Source of the DNA: Psococerastis gibbosa
Lineage: Eukaryota; Arthropoda; Insecta; Psocodea; Psocidae
Reading direction: 5' to 3'
DNA: 64,000 nt
NCBI GenBank assembly: GCA_963971405.1
Contig: OZ020489.1
Coordinates: 992,001 to 1,056,000 of the forward strand
The first letter of the stretch is position 1. Each line of letters begins with the position of its first letter. A model generated the notes under the pieces. It was given only the letters and a program-made list of their open reading frames with translations. It was not told the DNA's origin and did not search any database. The translations under genes and the position numbers were made by a program. This document shows, one piece after another, positions 35,484-48,000 of this stretch.

Positions 35484-37390
35484 CAATTGCTCCTGCGTGT
35501 TCATCGGTTTAAATGTTGCTAAAAAAAATTCATTCGACAAGAATAAAAAAAATAGCTATTTACTTATTTTATTTTTTTAAAGGTCTTGATATGATAAGGG
35601 TGTCTTTATTTTGCTTATTTTGGCTCATTGTATTGAAATTAACATTGATCAATTGCTATTGCGTGTTCATCGGTGTAAATGTAGCTACAAAAAATTCATT
35701 CGACAAGAATAAGAAAAATAGCTATTTACTTATTTTATTTTTTTTAAAGGCTTTAGAAAGATATAGGTGTCTTAATTTTGCTTATTTTGGCTCAATGTAT
35801 TGTACTTAACATTGAGCAATTGTTCCTGCGTGTTCATCGGTGTAAATGTAGCTAAAAAAAATTCATTCGACAAGAATAAAAAAAATAGCTATTTACTTAT
35901 TTTATTTTTTTTAAAGGTCTTGATAATAGATATGACAAGGGTGCCTTAATTTGGCTTGTTTTGGCTCAATGTATTGTAATTAACATTGAACAATTGTTCC
36001 TGCGTGTTCATCAGTGTAAATGTAGCTAAAAAAAATTCATTCGACAAGAATAAAAAAAATAGCTATTTACTTATTTTATTTTTTTTAAAGGTCTTGATAT
36101 GACACGGGTGTCTTAATTTGGCTTATTATGGCTCATTATATTGCAATTAACATTGAGCAATTGCTCCTGCGTGTTCATCGGTGTAAATGTAGCTAAAAAA
36201 AATTCATTCGACAAGAATTAGAAAAATAGCTATTTACTTATTTTATTTTTTTAAAGGTTTTAAAAAGATATAGGTGTCTTAATTTTGCTTTTTTGGCTCA
36301 ATGTATTGCACTTGACATTGAGCAATTGTTCCTGCTTGTTCATCGGTGTAAATGTAGCTAAAAAAAATTCATTCGACAAGAATAAGAAAAATAGCTATTT
36401 ACTTATTTTATTTTTTTTAAAGGTCTTGATATGACACGGGTGTCTTAATTTGGCTTATTATGGCTCATTGTATTGTAATTAACATTGACCAATTGCTCCT
36501 GCGTGTTCATCGGTGTAAATGTAGCTAAAAAAAATTCATTCGACAAGAATAAGAAAAATAGCTATTTACTTATTTTATTTTTTTTAAAGGTGTTAAAAAG
36601 ATATAGGTGTCTTAATTTTGCTTATTTAGGCTCACTGTATTGTACTTAACATCGGCCACTTGCTCCTGCGTGTTCATCTGTGTAAATGTAGCTACAAAAA
36701 ATTCATTCGACAAGAATACGAAAAATAGCTATATGCTTATTTTATTTTTTTTAAAGGTCTTGATATGACACGGGTGTCTTGAATTGGCTTAATTTGGCTC
36801 ATTGTATTGTAATTAACATTGAGCAATTGCTCCTGCGTGTTCATCGGTTTAAATGTTGCTTAAAAAAATTCATTCGACAAGAATAAAAAAAATAGCTATT
36901 TACTTATTTTATTTTTTTTAAAGGCTTTAGAAAGATATAGGTGTCTTAATTTTGCTTATTTTGGCTCAATGTATTGTACTTAACATTGAGCAATTGTTCC
37001 TGCGTGTTCATCGGTGTAAATGTTGCTTAAAAAAATTCATTCGACAAGAATAAAAAAAATAGCTATTTACTTATTTTATTTTTTTTAAAGGCTTTAGAAA
37101 GATATAGGTGTCTTAATTTTGCTTATTTTGGCTCAATGTATTGTACTTAACATTGAGCAATTGTTCCTGCGTGTTCATCGGTGTAAATGTAGCAAAAAAA
37201 AATTCATTCGACAAGAATAAGAAAAATAGCTATTTACTTATTTTATTTTTTTTTGAAGGTTTTAGAAAGATATAGGTGTCTTAATTTTGCTCGTTTTGGC
37301 TGAATGTATTGTAGTTAACATTGAGCAATTGTTGCTGCGTGTTCATCAGTGTAAATGTAGCTAAAAAAAATTCATTCGACAAGAATAAGA
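35484..37390. repeat. Long duplicated satellite block, third copy lacking one monomer
   Basis: Follows 31643-33712 at an offset of 3841 bp, changing to 3673 bp after about 36420, which means loss of a single 168-bp monomer. The junction is seamless. An uninterrupted insertion-site counterpart lies at 37172/37173. Confidence 0.8.
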
Positions 37391-37738
37391 AAAATAGCTA
37401 TTTACTTATTTTATTATTTTTAAGGTTTTAAAAAGATATAGGTGTCTTAATTTTGCTTATTTTGGCTCATTGTATTGTACTTAACATTGAACAATTGCTT
37501 CTGCGTGTTCATCGGTGTATATGTAGCTAAAAAAAATTCATTCGACAAGAATAAGAAAAATAGCTATTTACTTATTTTATTTTTTTTAAAGGTCTTAAAA
37601 AGATATAGGTGTCTTAATTTTGCTTATTTAGGCTCACTGTATTGTACTTAACATTGGCCACTTGCTCCTGCGTGTTCATCGGTGTAAATGTAGCTACAAA
37701 AAATTCATTCGACAAGAATACGAAAAATAGCTATATAC

Positions 37739-39070
37739 TTTTTTTTTTTTTTTTTAAAGGTCTTGATATGACACGGGTGTCTTAAATTGGCTTATTTTGG
37801 CTCATTGTATTGTAGTTAACATTGAGCAATTGCTCCTGCGTGTTCATCGGTTTAAATGTTGCTGAAAAAAATTCATTCGACAAGAATAAAAAAAATAGCT
37901 ATTTACTTATTTTATTTTTTTAAAGGTCTTGATATGATAAGGGTGTCTTAATTTTAATTATTTTGGCTCATTGTATTGTACTTAACATTAAGCAATTGCT
38001 CCTGCGTGTTCATCGGTGTAAATGTAGCTAAAAAAAATTCATACGACAAGAATTAGAAAAATAGCTATTTACTTATTTTATTTTTTTAAAGGTTTTAAAA
38101 AGATATAGGTGTCTTAATTTTGCTTATTTTGGCTCATTGTATTGTACTTGACATTGAGCAATTGCTCCTGCGTGTTCATCGGTTTAAATGTTGCTAAAAA
38201 AAATTCATTCGACAAGAATAAAAAAAATAGCTATTTACTTATTTTATTTTTTTTAAAGGTCTTAAAAAGATATAGGTGTCTTAATTTTGCTTATTTAGGC
38301 TCACTGTATTGTACTTAACATTGGCCACTTGCTCCTGCGTGTTCATCGGTGTAAATGTAGCTACAAAAAATTCATTCGACAAGAATACGAAAAATAGCTA
38401 TATACTTTTTTTTTTTTTTTTTAAAGGTCTTGATATGACACGGGTGTCTTAAATTGGCTTATTTTGGCTCATTGTATTGTAGTTAACATTGAGCAATTGC
38501 TCCTGCGTGTTCATCGGTTTAAATGTTGCTGAAAAAAATTCATTCGACAAGAATAAAAAAAATAGCTATTTACTTATTTTATTTTTTTAAAGGTCTTGAT
38601 ATGATAAGGGTGTCTTAATTTTAATTATTTTGGCTCATTGTATTGTACTTAACATTAAGCAATTGCTCCTGCGTGTTCATCGGTGTAAATGTAGCTAAAA
38701 AAAATTCATACGACAAGAATTAGAAAAATAGCTATTTACTTATTTTATTTTTTTAAAGGTTTTAAAAAGATATAGGTGTCTTAATTTTGCTTATTTTGGC
38801 TCATTGTATTGTACTTGACATTGAGCAATTGCTCCTGCGTGTTCATCGGTTTAAATGTTGCTAAAAAAAATTCATTCGACAAGAATAAAAAAAATAGCTA
38901 TTTACTTTTTTTTTTTTTTTTAAAGGTCTTGATATGATAAGGGTGTCTTAATTTTGCTTATTTTGGCTCACTGTATTGTACTTAACATTGAGCTATTGCT
39001 CCTGCGTGTTCATCGGTGTAAATGTAGCTAAAAAAAATTCATTCGACAAGAATAAGAAAAATAGCTATTT
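37739..39070. repeat. Four-monomer tandem duplication, 667 bp offset
   Basis: The 17-T run at 37739-37755 recurs at 38406-38422 with the same following monomers: TCTTAAATTGG, then TTGCTG with TTTTAATTATTTTGG, then the CATACGAC monomer, then the TTTAAATGTTGC monomer. The first copy leads into another TTAAAAAGATATAGG monomer where the second goes on to a TTGATATGATAAGGG monomer. Confidence 0.75.
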
Positions 39071-41403
39071 ACTTATTTTATTTTTTTAAAGGTTTTAAAA
39101 AGATATAGGTGTCTTAATTTTGCATATTTTGGCTCAATGTATTGCACTTGACATTGAGCAATTGTTCCTGCGTGTTCATCGGTGTAAATGTAGCTAAAAA
39201 AAATTCATTCGACAAGAATAAGAAAAATAGCTATTTACTTATTTTTTTTTTTTTAAAGGTCTTAAAAAGATATAGGTGTCTTAATTTTGCATATTTAGGC
39301 TCATTGTATTGTACTTGACATTGAGCAATTGCTCCTGCGTGTTCATCGGTTTAAATGTTGCTAAAAAAAATTCATTCGACAAGAATAAAAAAAATAGCTA
39401 TTTACTTATTTTATTTTTTTTAAAGGTCTTGATATGACACGGGTGTCTTAGTTTGGCTTATTATGGCTCATTGTATTGTAATTAACATTGAACAATTGCT
39501 CTTGCGTGTTCATCGGTGTAAATGTAGCTAAAAAAAATTCATTCGACAAGAATAAGAAAAATAGCTATTTACTTATTTTATTTTTTTTAAAGGTGTTAAA
39601 AGATATAGGTGTCTTAATTTTGCTTATTTAGGCTCACTGTATTGTACTTAACATCGGCCACTTGCTCCTGCGTGTTCATCTGTGTAAATGTAGCTACAAA
39701 AAATTCATTCGACAAGAATACGAAAAATAGCTATATACTTATTTTATTTTTTTTAAAGGTCTTGATATGACACGGGTGTCTTGAATTGGCTTAATTTGGC
39801 TCATTGTATTGTAATTAACATTGAGCAATTGCTCCTGCGTGTTCATCGGTTTAAATGTTGCTTAAAAAAATTCATTCGACAAGAATAAAAAAAATAGCTA
39901 TTTACTTATTTTATTTTTTTTAAAGGCTTTAGAAAGTTATAGGTGTCTTAATTTTGCTAGTTTTGGCTGAATGTATTGTAGTTAACATTGAGCAATTGTT
40001 CCTGCGTGTTCATCAGTGTAAATGTAGCTAAAAAAAATTCATTCGACAAGAATAAGAAAAATAGCTATTTACTTATTTTATTATTTTTAAGGTTTTAAAA
40101 AGATATAGGTGTCTTAATTTTGCTTATTTTGGCTCATTGTATTGTACTTAACATTGAACAATTGCTTCTGCGTGTTCATCGGTGTATATGTAGCTAAAAA
40201 AAATTCATTCGACAAGAATAAGAAAAATAGCTATTTACTTATTTTATTTTTTTTAAAGGTCTTAAAAAGATGTAGGTGTCTTAATTTTACTTATTTAGGC
40301 TCACTGTATTGTACTTAACATTGGCCACTTGCTCCTGCGTGTTCATCGGTGTAAATGTAGCTACAAAAAATTCATTCGACAAGAATACGAAAAATAGCTA
40401 TATACTTTTTTTTTTTTTTTTTAAAGGTCTTGATATGACACGGGTGTCTTATATTGGCTTATTTTGGCTCATTGTATTATAGTTAACATTGAGCAATTGC
40501 TCCTGCGTGTTCATCGGTTTAAATGTTGCTGAAAAAAATTCATTCGACAAGAATAAAAAAATAGCTATTTACTTATTTTATTTTTTTAAAGGTCTTGATA
40601 TGATAAGGGTGTCTTAATTTTGCTTATTTTGGCTCATTGTATTGTACTTAACATTAAGCAATTGCTCCTGCGTGTTCATCGGTGTAAATGTAGCTAAAAA
40701 CAATTCATACGACAAGAATTAGAAAAATAGCTATTTACTTATTTTATTTTTTTAAAGGTTTTAAAAAGATATAGGTGTCTTAATTTTGCTTATTTTGGCT
40801 CATTGTATTGTACTTGACATTGAGCAATTGCTCCTGCGTGTTCATCGGTTTAAATGTTGCTAAAAAAAATTCATTCGACAAGAATAAAAAAAATAGCTAT
40901 TTACTTATTTTATTTTTTTTAAAGGTCTTGATATGATTAGGGTGTTTTAATTTTGCTTATTTTGGCTCACTGTATTGTACTTAACATTGAGCTATTGCTC
41001 CTGCGTGTTCATCGGTGTAAATGTAGCTAAAAAAAATTCATTCGACAAGAATAAGAAAAATAGCTATTTACTTATTTTATTTTTTTAAAGGTTTTAAAAA
41101 GATATAGGTGTCTTAATTTTGCTAGTTTTGGCTGAATGTATTGTAGTTAACATTGAGCAATTGTTCCTGCGTGTTCATCAGTGTAAATGTAGCTAAAAAA
41201 AATTCATTCGACAAGAATAAGAAAAATAGCTATTTACTTATTTTATTATTTTTAAGGTTTTAAAAAGATATAGGTGTCTTAATTTTGCTTATTTTGGCTC
41301 ACTGTATTGTACTTAACATTGAACAATTGCTTCTGCGTGTTCATCGGTGTATATGTAGCTAAAAAAAATTCATTCGACAAGAATAAGAAAAATAGCTATA
41401 TAC

Positions 41404-44400
41404 TTTTTTTTTTTTTTTTTAAAGGTCTTGATATGACACGGGTGTCTTAAATTGGCTTATTTTGGCTCATTGTATTGTAGTTAACATTGAGCAATTGCTC
41501 CTGCGTGTTCATCGGTTTAAATGTTGCTGAAAAAAATTCATTCGACAAGAATTAAAAAAATAGCTATTTACTTATTTTATTTTTTTAAAGGTCTTGATAT
41601 GATAAGGGTGTCTTAATTTTGCTTATTTTGGCTCATTGTATTGTACTTAACATTAAGCAATTGCTCCTGCGTGTTCATCGGTGTAAATGTAGCTAAAAAA
41701 AATTCATACGACAAGAATTAGAAAAATAGCTATTTACTTATTTTATTTTTTTAAAGGTTTTAAAAAGATATAGGTGTCTTAATTTTGCTTATTTTGGCTC
41801 ATTGTATTGTACTTGACATTGAGCAATTGCTCCTGCGTGTTCATCGGTTTAAATGTTGCTAAAAAAAATTCATTCGACAAGAATAAAAAAAATAGCTATT
41901 TACTTATTTTATTTTTTTTAAAGGTCTTGATATGATTAGGGTGTCTTAATTTTGCTTATTTTGGCTCACTGTATTGTACTTAACATTGAGCTATTGCTCC
42001 TGCGTGTTCATCGGTGTAAATGTAGCTAAAAAAAATTCATTCGACAAGAATAAGAAAAATAGCTATTTACTTATTTTATTTTTTTTAAAGGTTTTAAAAA
42101 GATATAGGTGTCTTAATTTTGCTTATTTTGGCTCAATGTATTGTACATAACATTGAGCAATTGTTTGTGCGTGTTCATCGGTGTAAATGTAGCTAAAAAA
42201 AATTCATTCGACAAGAATACGAAAAATAGCTATATACTTATTTTATTTTTTTTTAAGGTCTTGATATGACACATGTGTCTTAATTTGGCTTATTTTGGCT
42301 CATTGTATTAAAATCAACATTGAGCCATTGTTCCTGCGTGTTCATCGGTGTAAATGTAGCTAAAAAAAATTCATTCGACAAGAATAAGAAAAATAGCTAT
42401 TTACTTATTTTATTTTTTTTAAAGGTCTTAAAAAGATATAGGTGTCTTAGTTTTGCTTATTTAGGCTCACTGTATTGTACTTAATATTGGCCACTTGCTC
42501 GTGCGTGTTCATCGGTGTAAATGTAGCTACAAAAAATTCAATCGACAAGAATACGAAAAATAGCTATTTACTTATTTTATTTTTTTTAAAGGTTTTAAAA
42601 AGATATAGGTGTCTTAATTTTGCTTATTTTGGCTCATTGTATTGTACTTAACATTGAGCTATTGCTCCTGCGTGTTCATCGGTGTAAATGTAGCTAAAAA
42701 AAATTCATTCGACAAGAATAAGAAAAATAGCTATTTACTTATTTTATTTTTTTAAAGGTTTTAAAAAGATATAGGTGTCTTAATTTTGCTAGTTTTGGCT
42801 GAATGTATTGTAGTTAACATTGAGCAATTGTTCCTGCGTGTTCATCAGTGTAAATGTAGCTAAAAAAAATTCATTCGACAAGAATAAGAAAAATAGCTAT
42901 TTACTTATTTTATTATTTTTAAGGTTTTAAAAAGATATAGGTGTCTTAATTTTGCTTATTTTGGCTCATTGTATTGTACTTAACATTGAACAATTGCTTC
43001 TGCGTGTTCATCGGTGTATATGTAGCTAAAAAAAATTCATTCGACAAGAATAAGAAAAATAGCTATATACTTTTTTTTTTTTTTTTTAAAGGTCTTGATA
43101 TGACACGGGTGTCTTAAATTGGCTTATTTTGGCTCATTGTATTGTAGTTAACATTGAGCAATTGCTCCTGCGTGTTCATCGGTTTAAATGTTGCTGAAAA
43201 AAATTCATTCGACAAGAATTAAAAAAATAGCTATTTACTTATTTTATTTTTTTAAAGGTCTTGATATGATAAGGGTGTCTTAATTTTGCTTATTTTGGCT
43301 CATTGTATTGTACTTAACATTAAGCAATTGCTCCTGCGTGTTCATCGGTGTAAATGTAGCTAAAAAAAATTCATACGACAAGAATTAGAAAAATAGCTAT
43401 TTACTTATTTTATTTTTTTAAAGGTTTTAAAAAGATATAGGTGTCTTAATTTTGCTTATTTTGGCTCATTGTATTGTACTTGACATTGAGCAATTGCTCC
43501 TGCGTGTTCATCGGTTTAAATGTTGCTAAAAAAAATTCATTCGACAAGAATAAAAAAAATAGCTATTTACTTATTTTATTTTTTTTAAAGGTTTTAAAAA
43601 GATATAGGTGTCTTAATTTTGCTTATTTTGGCTCAATGTATTGTACATAACATTGAGCAATTGTTTGTGCGTGTTCATCGGTGTAAATGTAGCTAAAAAA
43701 AATTCATTCGACAAGAATACGAAAAATAGCTATATACTTATTTTATTTTTTTTTAAGGTCTTGATATGACACATGTGTCTTAATTTGGCTTATTTTGGCT
43801 CATTGTATTAAAATCAACATTGAGCCATTGTTCCTGCGTGTTCATCGGTGTAAATGTAGCTAAAAAAAATTCATTCGACAAGAATAAGAAAAATAGCTAT
43901 TTAATTATTTTATTTTTTTTAAAGGTCTTAAAAAGATATAGGTGTCTTAGTTTTGCTTATTTAGGCTCACTGTATTGTACTTAATATTGGCCACTTGCTC
44001 GTGCGTGTTCATCGGTGTAAATGTAGCTACAAAAAATTCAATCGACAAGAATACGAAAAATAGCTATTTACTTATTTTATTTTTTTTAAAGGTCTTGATA
44101 TGACACGGGTGTCTGAATTTGGCTTGTTTTGGCTCAATGTATTGTAATTAACATTGAACAATTGTTCCTGCGTGTTCATCAGTGTAAATGTAGCTAAAAA
44201 AAATTCATTCGACAAGAATAAGAAAAATAGCTATTTACTTATTTTATTATTTTTAAGGTTTTAAAAAGATATAGGTATCTTAATTTTAATTATTTTGGCT
44301 CATTGTATTGTACTTAACATTGAACAATTGCTTCTGCGTGTTCATCGGTGTATATGTAGCTAAAAAAAATTCATTCGACAAGAATAAGAAAAATAGCTAT

Positions 44401-44571
44401 TTACTTATTTTATTTTTTTTAAAGGTCTTAAAAAGATATAGGTGTCTTAATTTTGCTTATTTAGGCTCACTGTATTGTACTTAACGTTGGCCACTTGCTC
44501 CTGCGTGTTCATCGGTGTAAATGTAGCTACAAAAAATTCATTCGACAAGAATACGAAAAATAGCTATATAC
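41404..44571. repeat. Second cluster of 10- and 9-monomer higher-order units
   Basis: Long T runs begin at 41404, 43071 and 44572, giving units of 1667 and 1501 bp. Monomer content parallels the 20.9-25 kb cluster, including GAATTAAAAAAATAGC and the ATTAAAATCAAC monomer, so the two clusters share an ancestor about 20 kb apart. The 1501-bp unit is one monomer short. Confidence 0.8.
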
Positions 44572-47500
44572 TTTTTTTTTTTTTTTTAAAGGTCTTGATA
44601 TGACACGGGTGTCTTAAATTGGCTTATTTTGGCTCATTGTATTGTAGTTAACATTGAGCAATTGCTCCTGCGTGTTCATCGGTTTAAATGTTGCTGAAAA
44701 AAATTCATTCGACAAGAATAAAAAAAATAGCTATTTACTTATTTTATTTTTTTAAAGGTCTTGATATGATAAGGGTGTCTTAATTTTGCTTATTTTGGCT
44801 CATTGTATTGTACTTAACATTAAGCAATTGCTCCTGCGTGTTCATCGGTGTAAATGTAGCTAAAAAAAATTCATACGACAAGAATTAGAAAAATAGCTAT
44901 TTACTTATTTAATTTTTTTAAAGGTTTTAAAAAGATATAGGTGTCTTAATTTTGCTTATTTTGGCTCATTGTATTGTACATGACATTGAGCAATTGCTCC
45001 TGCGTGTTCATCGGTTTAAATGTTGCTAAAAAAAATTCATTCGACAAGAATAAAAAAAATAGCTATTTACTTATTTTATTTTTTTTAAAGGTCTTGATAT
45101 GATTAGGGTGTCTTAATTTTGCTTATTTTGGCTCACTGTATTGTACTTAACATTGAGCTATTGCTCCTGCGTGTTCATCGGTGTAAATGTAGCTAAAAAA
45201 AATTCATTCGACAAGAATAAGAAAAATAGCTATTTACTTATTTTATTTTTTTTAAAGGTTTTAAAAAGATATAGGTGTCTTAATTTTGCTTATTTGGCTC
45301 AATGTATTGTACATAACATTGAGCAATTGTTTGTGCGTGTTCATCGGTGTAAATGTAGCTAAAAAAAATTCATTCGACAAGAATAAGAAAAATAGCTATT
45401 TACTTTTTTTATTTTTCAAAAGGTCTTGATATGACAAGGGTGTCTTAATTTTGCTTACTTTGGCTCAATGTATTGTATTTAACATTGAGCAATTGCTCCT
45501 GCGTGTTCATCGGTGTAAATGTAGCTAAAAAAAATTCATTCGACAAGAATACGAAAAATAGCTATATACTTATTTTTTTTTTTTTAAGGTCTTGATATGA
45601 CACATGTGTCTTAATTTGGCTTATTTTGGCTCATTGTATTAAAGTCAACATTGAGCCATTGTTCCTGCGTGTTCATCGGTGTAAATGTAGCTAAAAAAAA
45701 TTCATTCGACAAGAATAAGAAAAATAGCTATTTACTTATTTTATTTTTTTTAAAGGTCTTAAAAAGATATAGGTGTCTTGGTTTTGCTTATTTAGGCTCA
45801 CTGTATTGTACTTAATATTGGCCACTTGCTCGTGCGTGTTCATCGGTCTAAATGTAGCTAAAAAAAATTCATTCGACAAGAATACGAAAAATAGCTATAT
45901 ACTTATTTTATTTTTTTTTAAGGTCTTGATATGACACATGTGTCTTAATTTGGCTTATTTTGGCTCATTGTATTAAAATCAACATTGAGCCATTGTTCCT
46001 GCGTGTTCATCGGTGTAAATGTAGCTAAAAAAAATTCATTCGACAAGAATAAGAAAAATAGCTATTTAATTATTTTATTTTTTTTAAAGGTCTTAAAAAG
46101 ATATAGGTGTCTTAGTTTTGCTTATTTAGGCTCACTGTATTGTACTTAATATTGGCCACTTGCTCGTGCGTGTTCATCGGTGTAAATGTAGCTACAAAAA
46201 ATTCAATCGACAAGAATACGAAAAATAGCTATTTACTTATTTTATTTTTTTTAAAGGTCTTGATATGACACGGGTGTCTGAATTTGGCTTGTTTTGGCTC
46301 AATGTATTGTAATTAACATTGAACAATTGTTCCTGCGTGTTCATCAGTGTAAATGTAGCTAAAAAAAATTCATTCGACAAGAATAAGAAAAATAGCTATT
46401 TACTTATTTTATTATTTTTAAGGTTTTAAAAAGATATAGGTATCTTAATTTTAATTATTTTGGCTCATTGTATTGTACTTAACATTGAACAATTGCTTCT
46501 GCGTGTTCATCGGTGTATATGTAGCTAAAAAAAATTCATTCGACAAGAATAAGAAAAATAGCTATTTACTTATTTTATTTTTTTTAAAGGTCTTAAAAAG
46601 ATATAGGTGTCTTAATTTTGCTTATTTAGGCTCACTGTATTGTACTTAACGTTGGCCACTTGCTCCTGCGTGTTCATCGGTGTAAATGTAGCTACAAAAA
46701 ATTCATTCGACAAGAATACGAAAAATAGCTATATACTTTTTTTTTTTTTTTTAAAGGTCTTGATATGACACGGGTGTCTTAAATTGGCTTATTTTGGCTC
46801 ATTGTATTGTAGTTAACATTGAGCAATTGCTCCTGCGTGTTCATCGGTTTAAATGTTGCTGAAAAAAATTCATTCGACAAGAATAAAAAAAATAGCTATT
46901 TACTTATTTTATTTTTTTAAAGGTCTTGATATGATAAGGGTGTCTTAATTTTGCTTATTTTGGCTCATTGTATTGTACTTAACATTAAGCAATTGCTCCT
47001 GCGTGTTCATCGGTGTAAATGTAGCTAAAAAAAATTCATACGACAAGAATTAGAAAAATAGCTATTTACTTATTTAATTTTTTTAAAGGTTTTAAAAAGA
47101 TATAGGTGTCTTAATTTTGCTTATTTTGGCTCATTGTATTGTACATGACATTGAGCAATTGCTCCTGCGTGTTCATCGGTTTAAATGTTGCTAAAAAAAA
47201 TTCATTCGACAAGAATAAAAAAAATAGCTATTTACTTATTTTATTTTTTTTAAAGGTCTTGATATGATTAGGGTGTCTTAATTTTGCTTATTTTGGCTCA
47301 CTGTATTGTACTTAACATTGAGCTATTGCTCCTGCGTGTTCATCGGTGTAAATGTAGCTAAAAAAAATTCATTCGACAAGAATAAGAAAAATAGCTATTT
47401 ACTTATTTTATTTTTTTTAAAGGTTTTAAAAAGATATAGGTGTCTTAATTTTGCTTATTTGGCTCAATGTATTGTACATAACATTGAGCAATTGTTTGTG

Positions 47501-48000
47501 CGTGTTCATCGGTGTAAATGTAGCTAAAAAAAATTCATTCGACAAGAATAAGAAAAATAGCTATTTACTTTTTTTATTTTTCAAAAGGTCTTGATATGAC
47601 AAGGGTGTCTTAATTTTGCTTACTTTGGCTCAATGTATTGTATTTAACATTGAGCAATTGCTCCTGCGTGTTCATCGGTGTAAATGTAGCTAAAAAAAAT
47701 TCATTCGACAAGAATACGAAAAATAGCTATATACTTATTTTTTTTTTTTTAAGGTCTTGATATGACACATGTGTCTTAATTTGGCTTATTTTGGCTCATT
47801 GTATTAAAGTCAACATTGAGCCATTGTTCCTGCGTGTTCATCGGTGTAAATGTAGCTAAAAAAAATTCATTCGACAAGAATAAGAAAAATAGCTATTTAC
47901 TTATTTTATTTTTTTTAAAGGTCTTAAAAAGATATAGGTGTCTTGGTTTTGCTTATTTAGGCTCACTGTATTGTACTTAATATTGGCCACTTGCTCGTGC
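44572..48000. repeat. 13-monomer higher-order repeat of 2165 bp (one full unit and part of the next)
   Basis: The T run at 44572 recurs at 46737. The marker monomer pair with TATTTGGCTCAATG and GTTTGTGCG recurs at the same distance (open frames at 45141 and 47306). The variants GTGTCTTGGTTTTGC and TTAAAGTCAAC are private to this pair. Collinearity ends near 48030. Confidence 0.83.
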
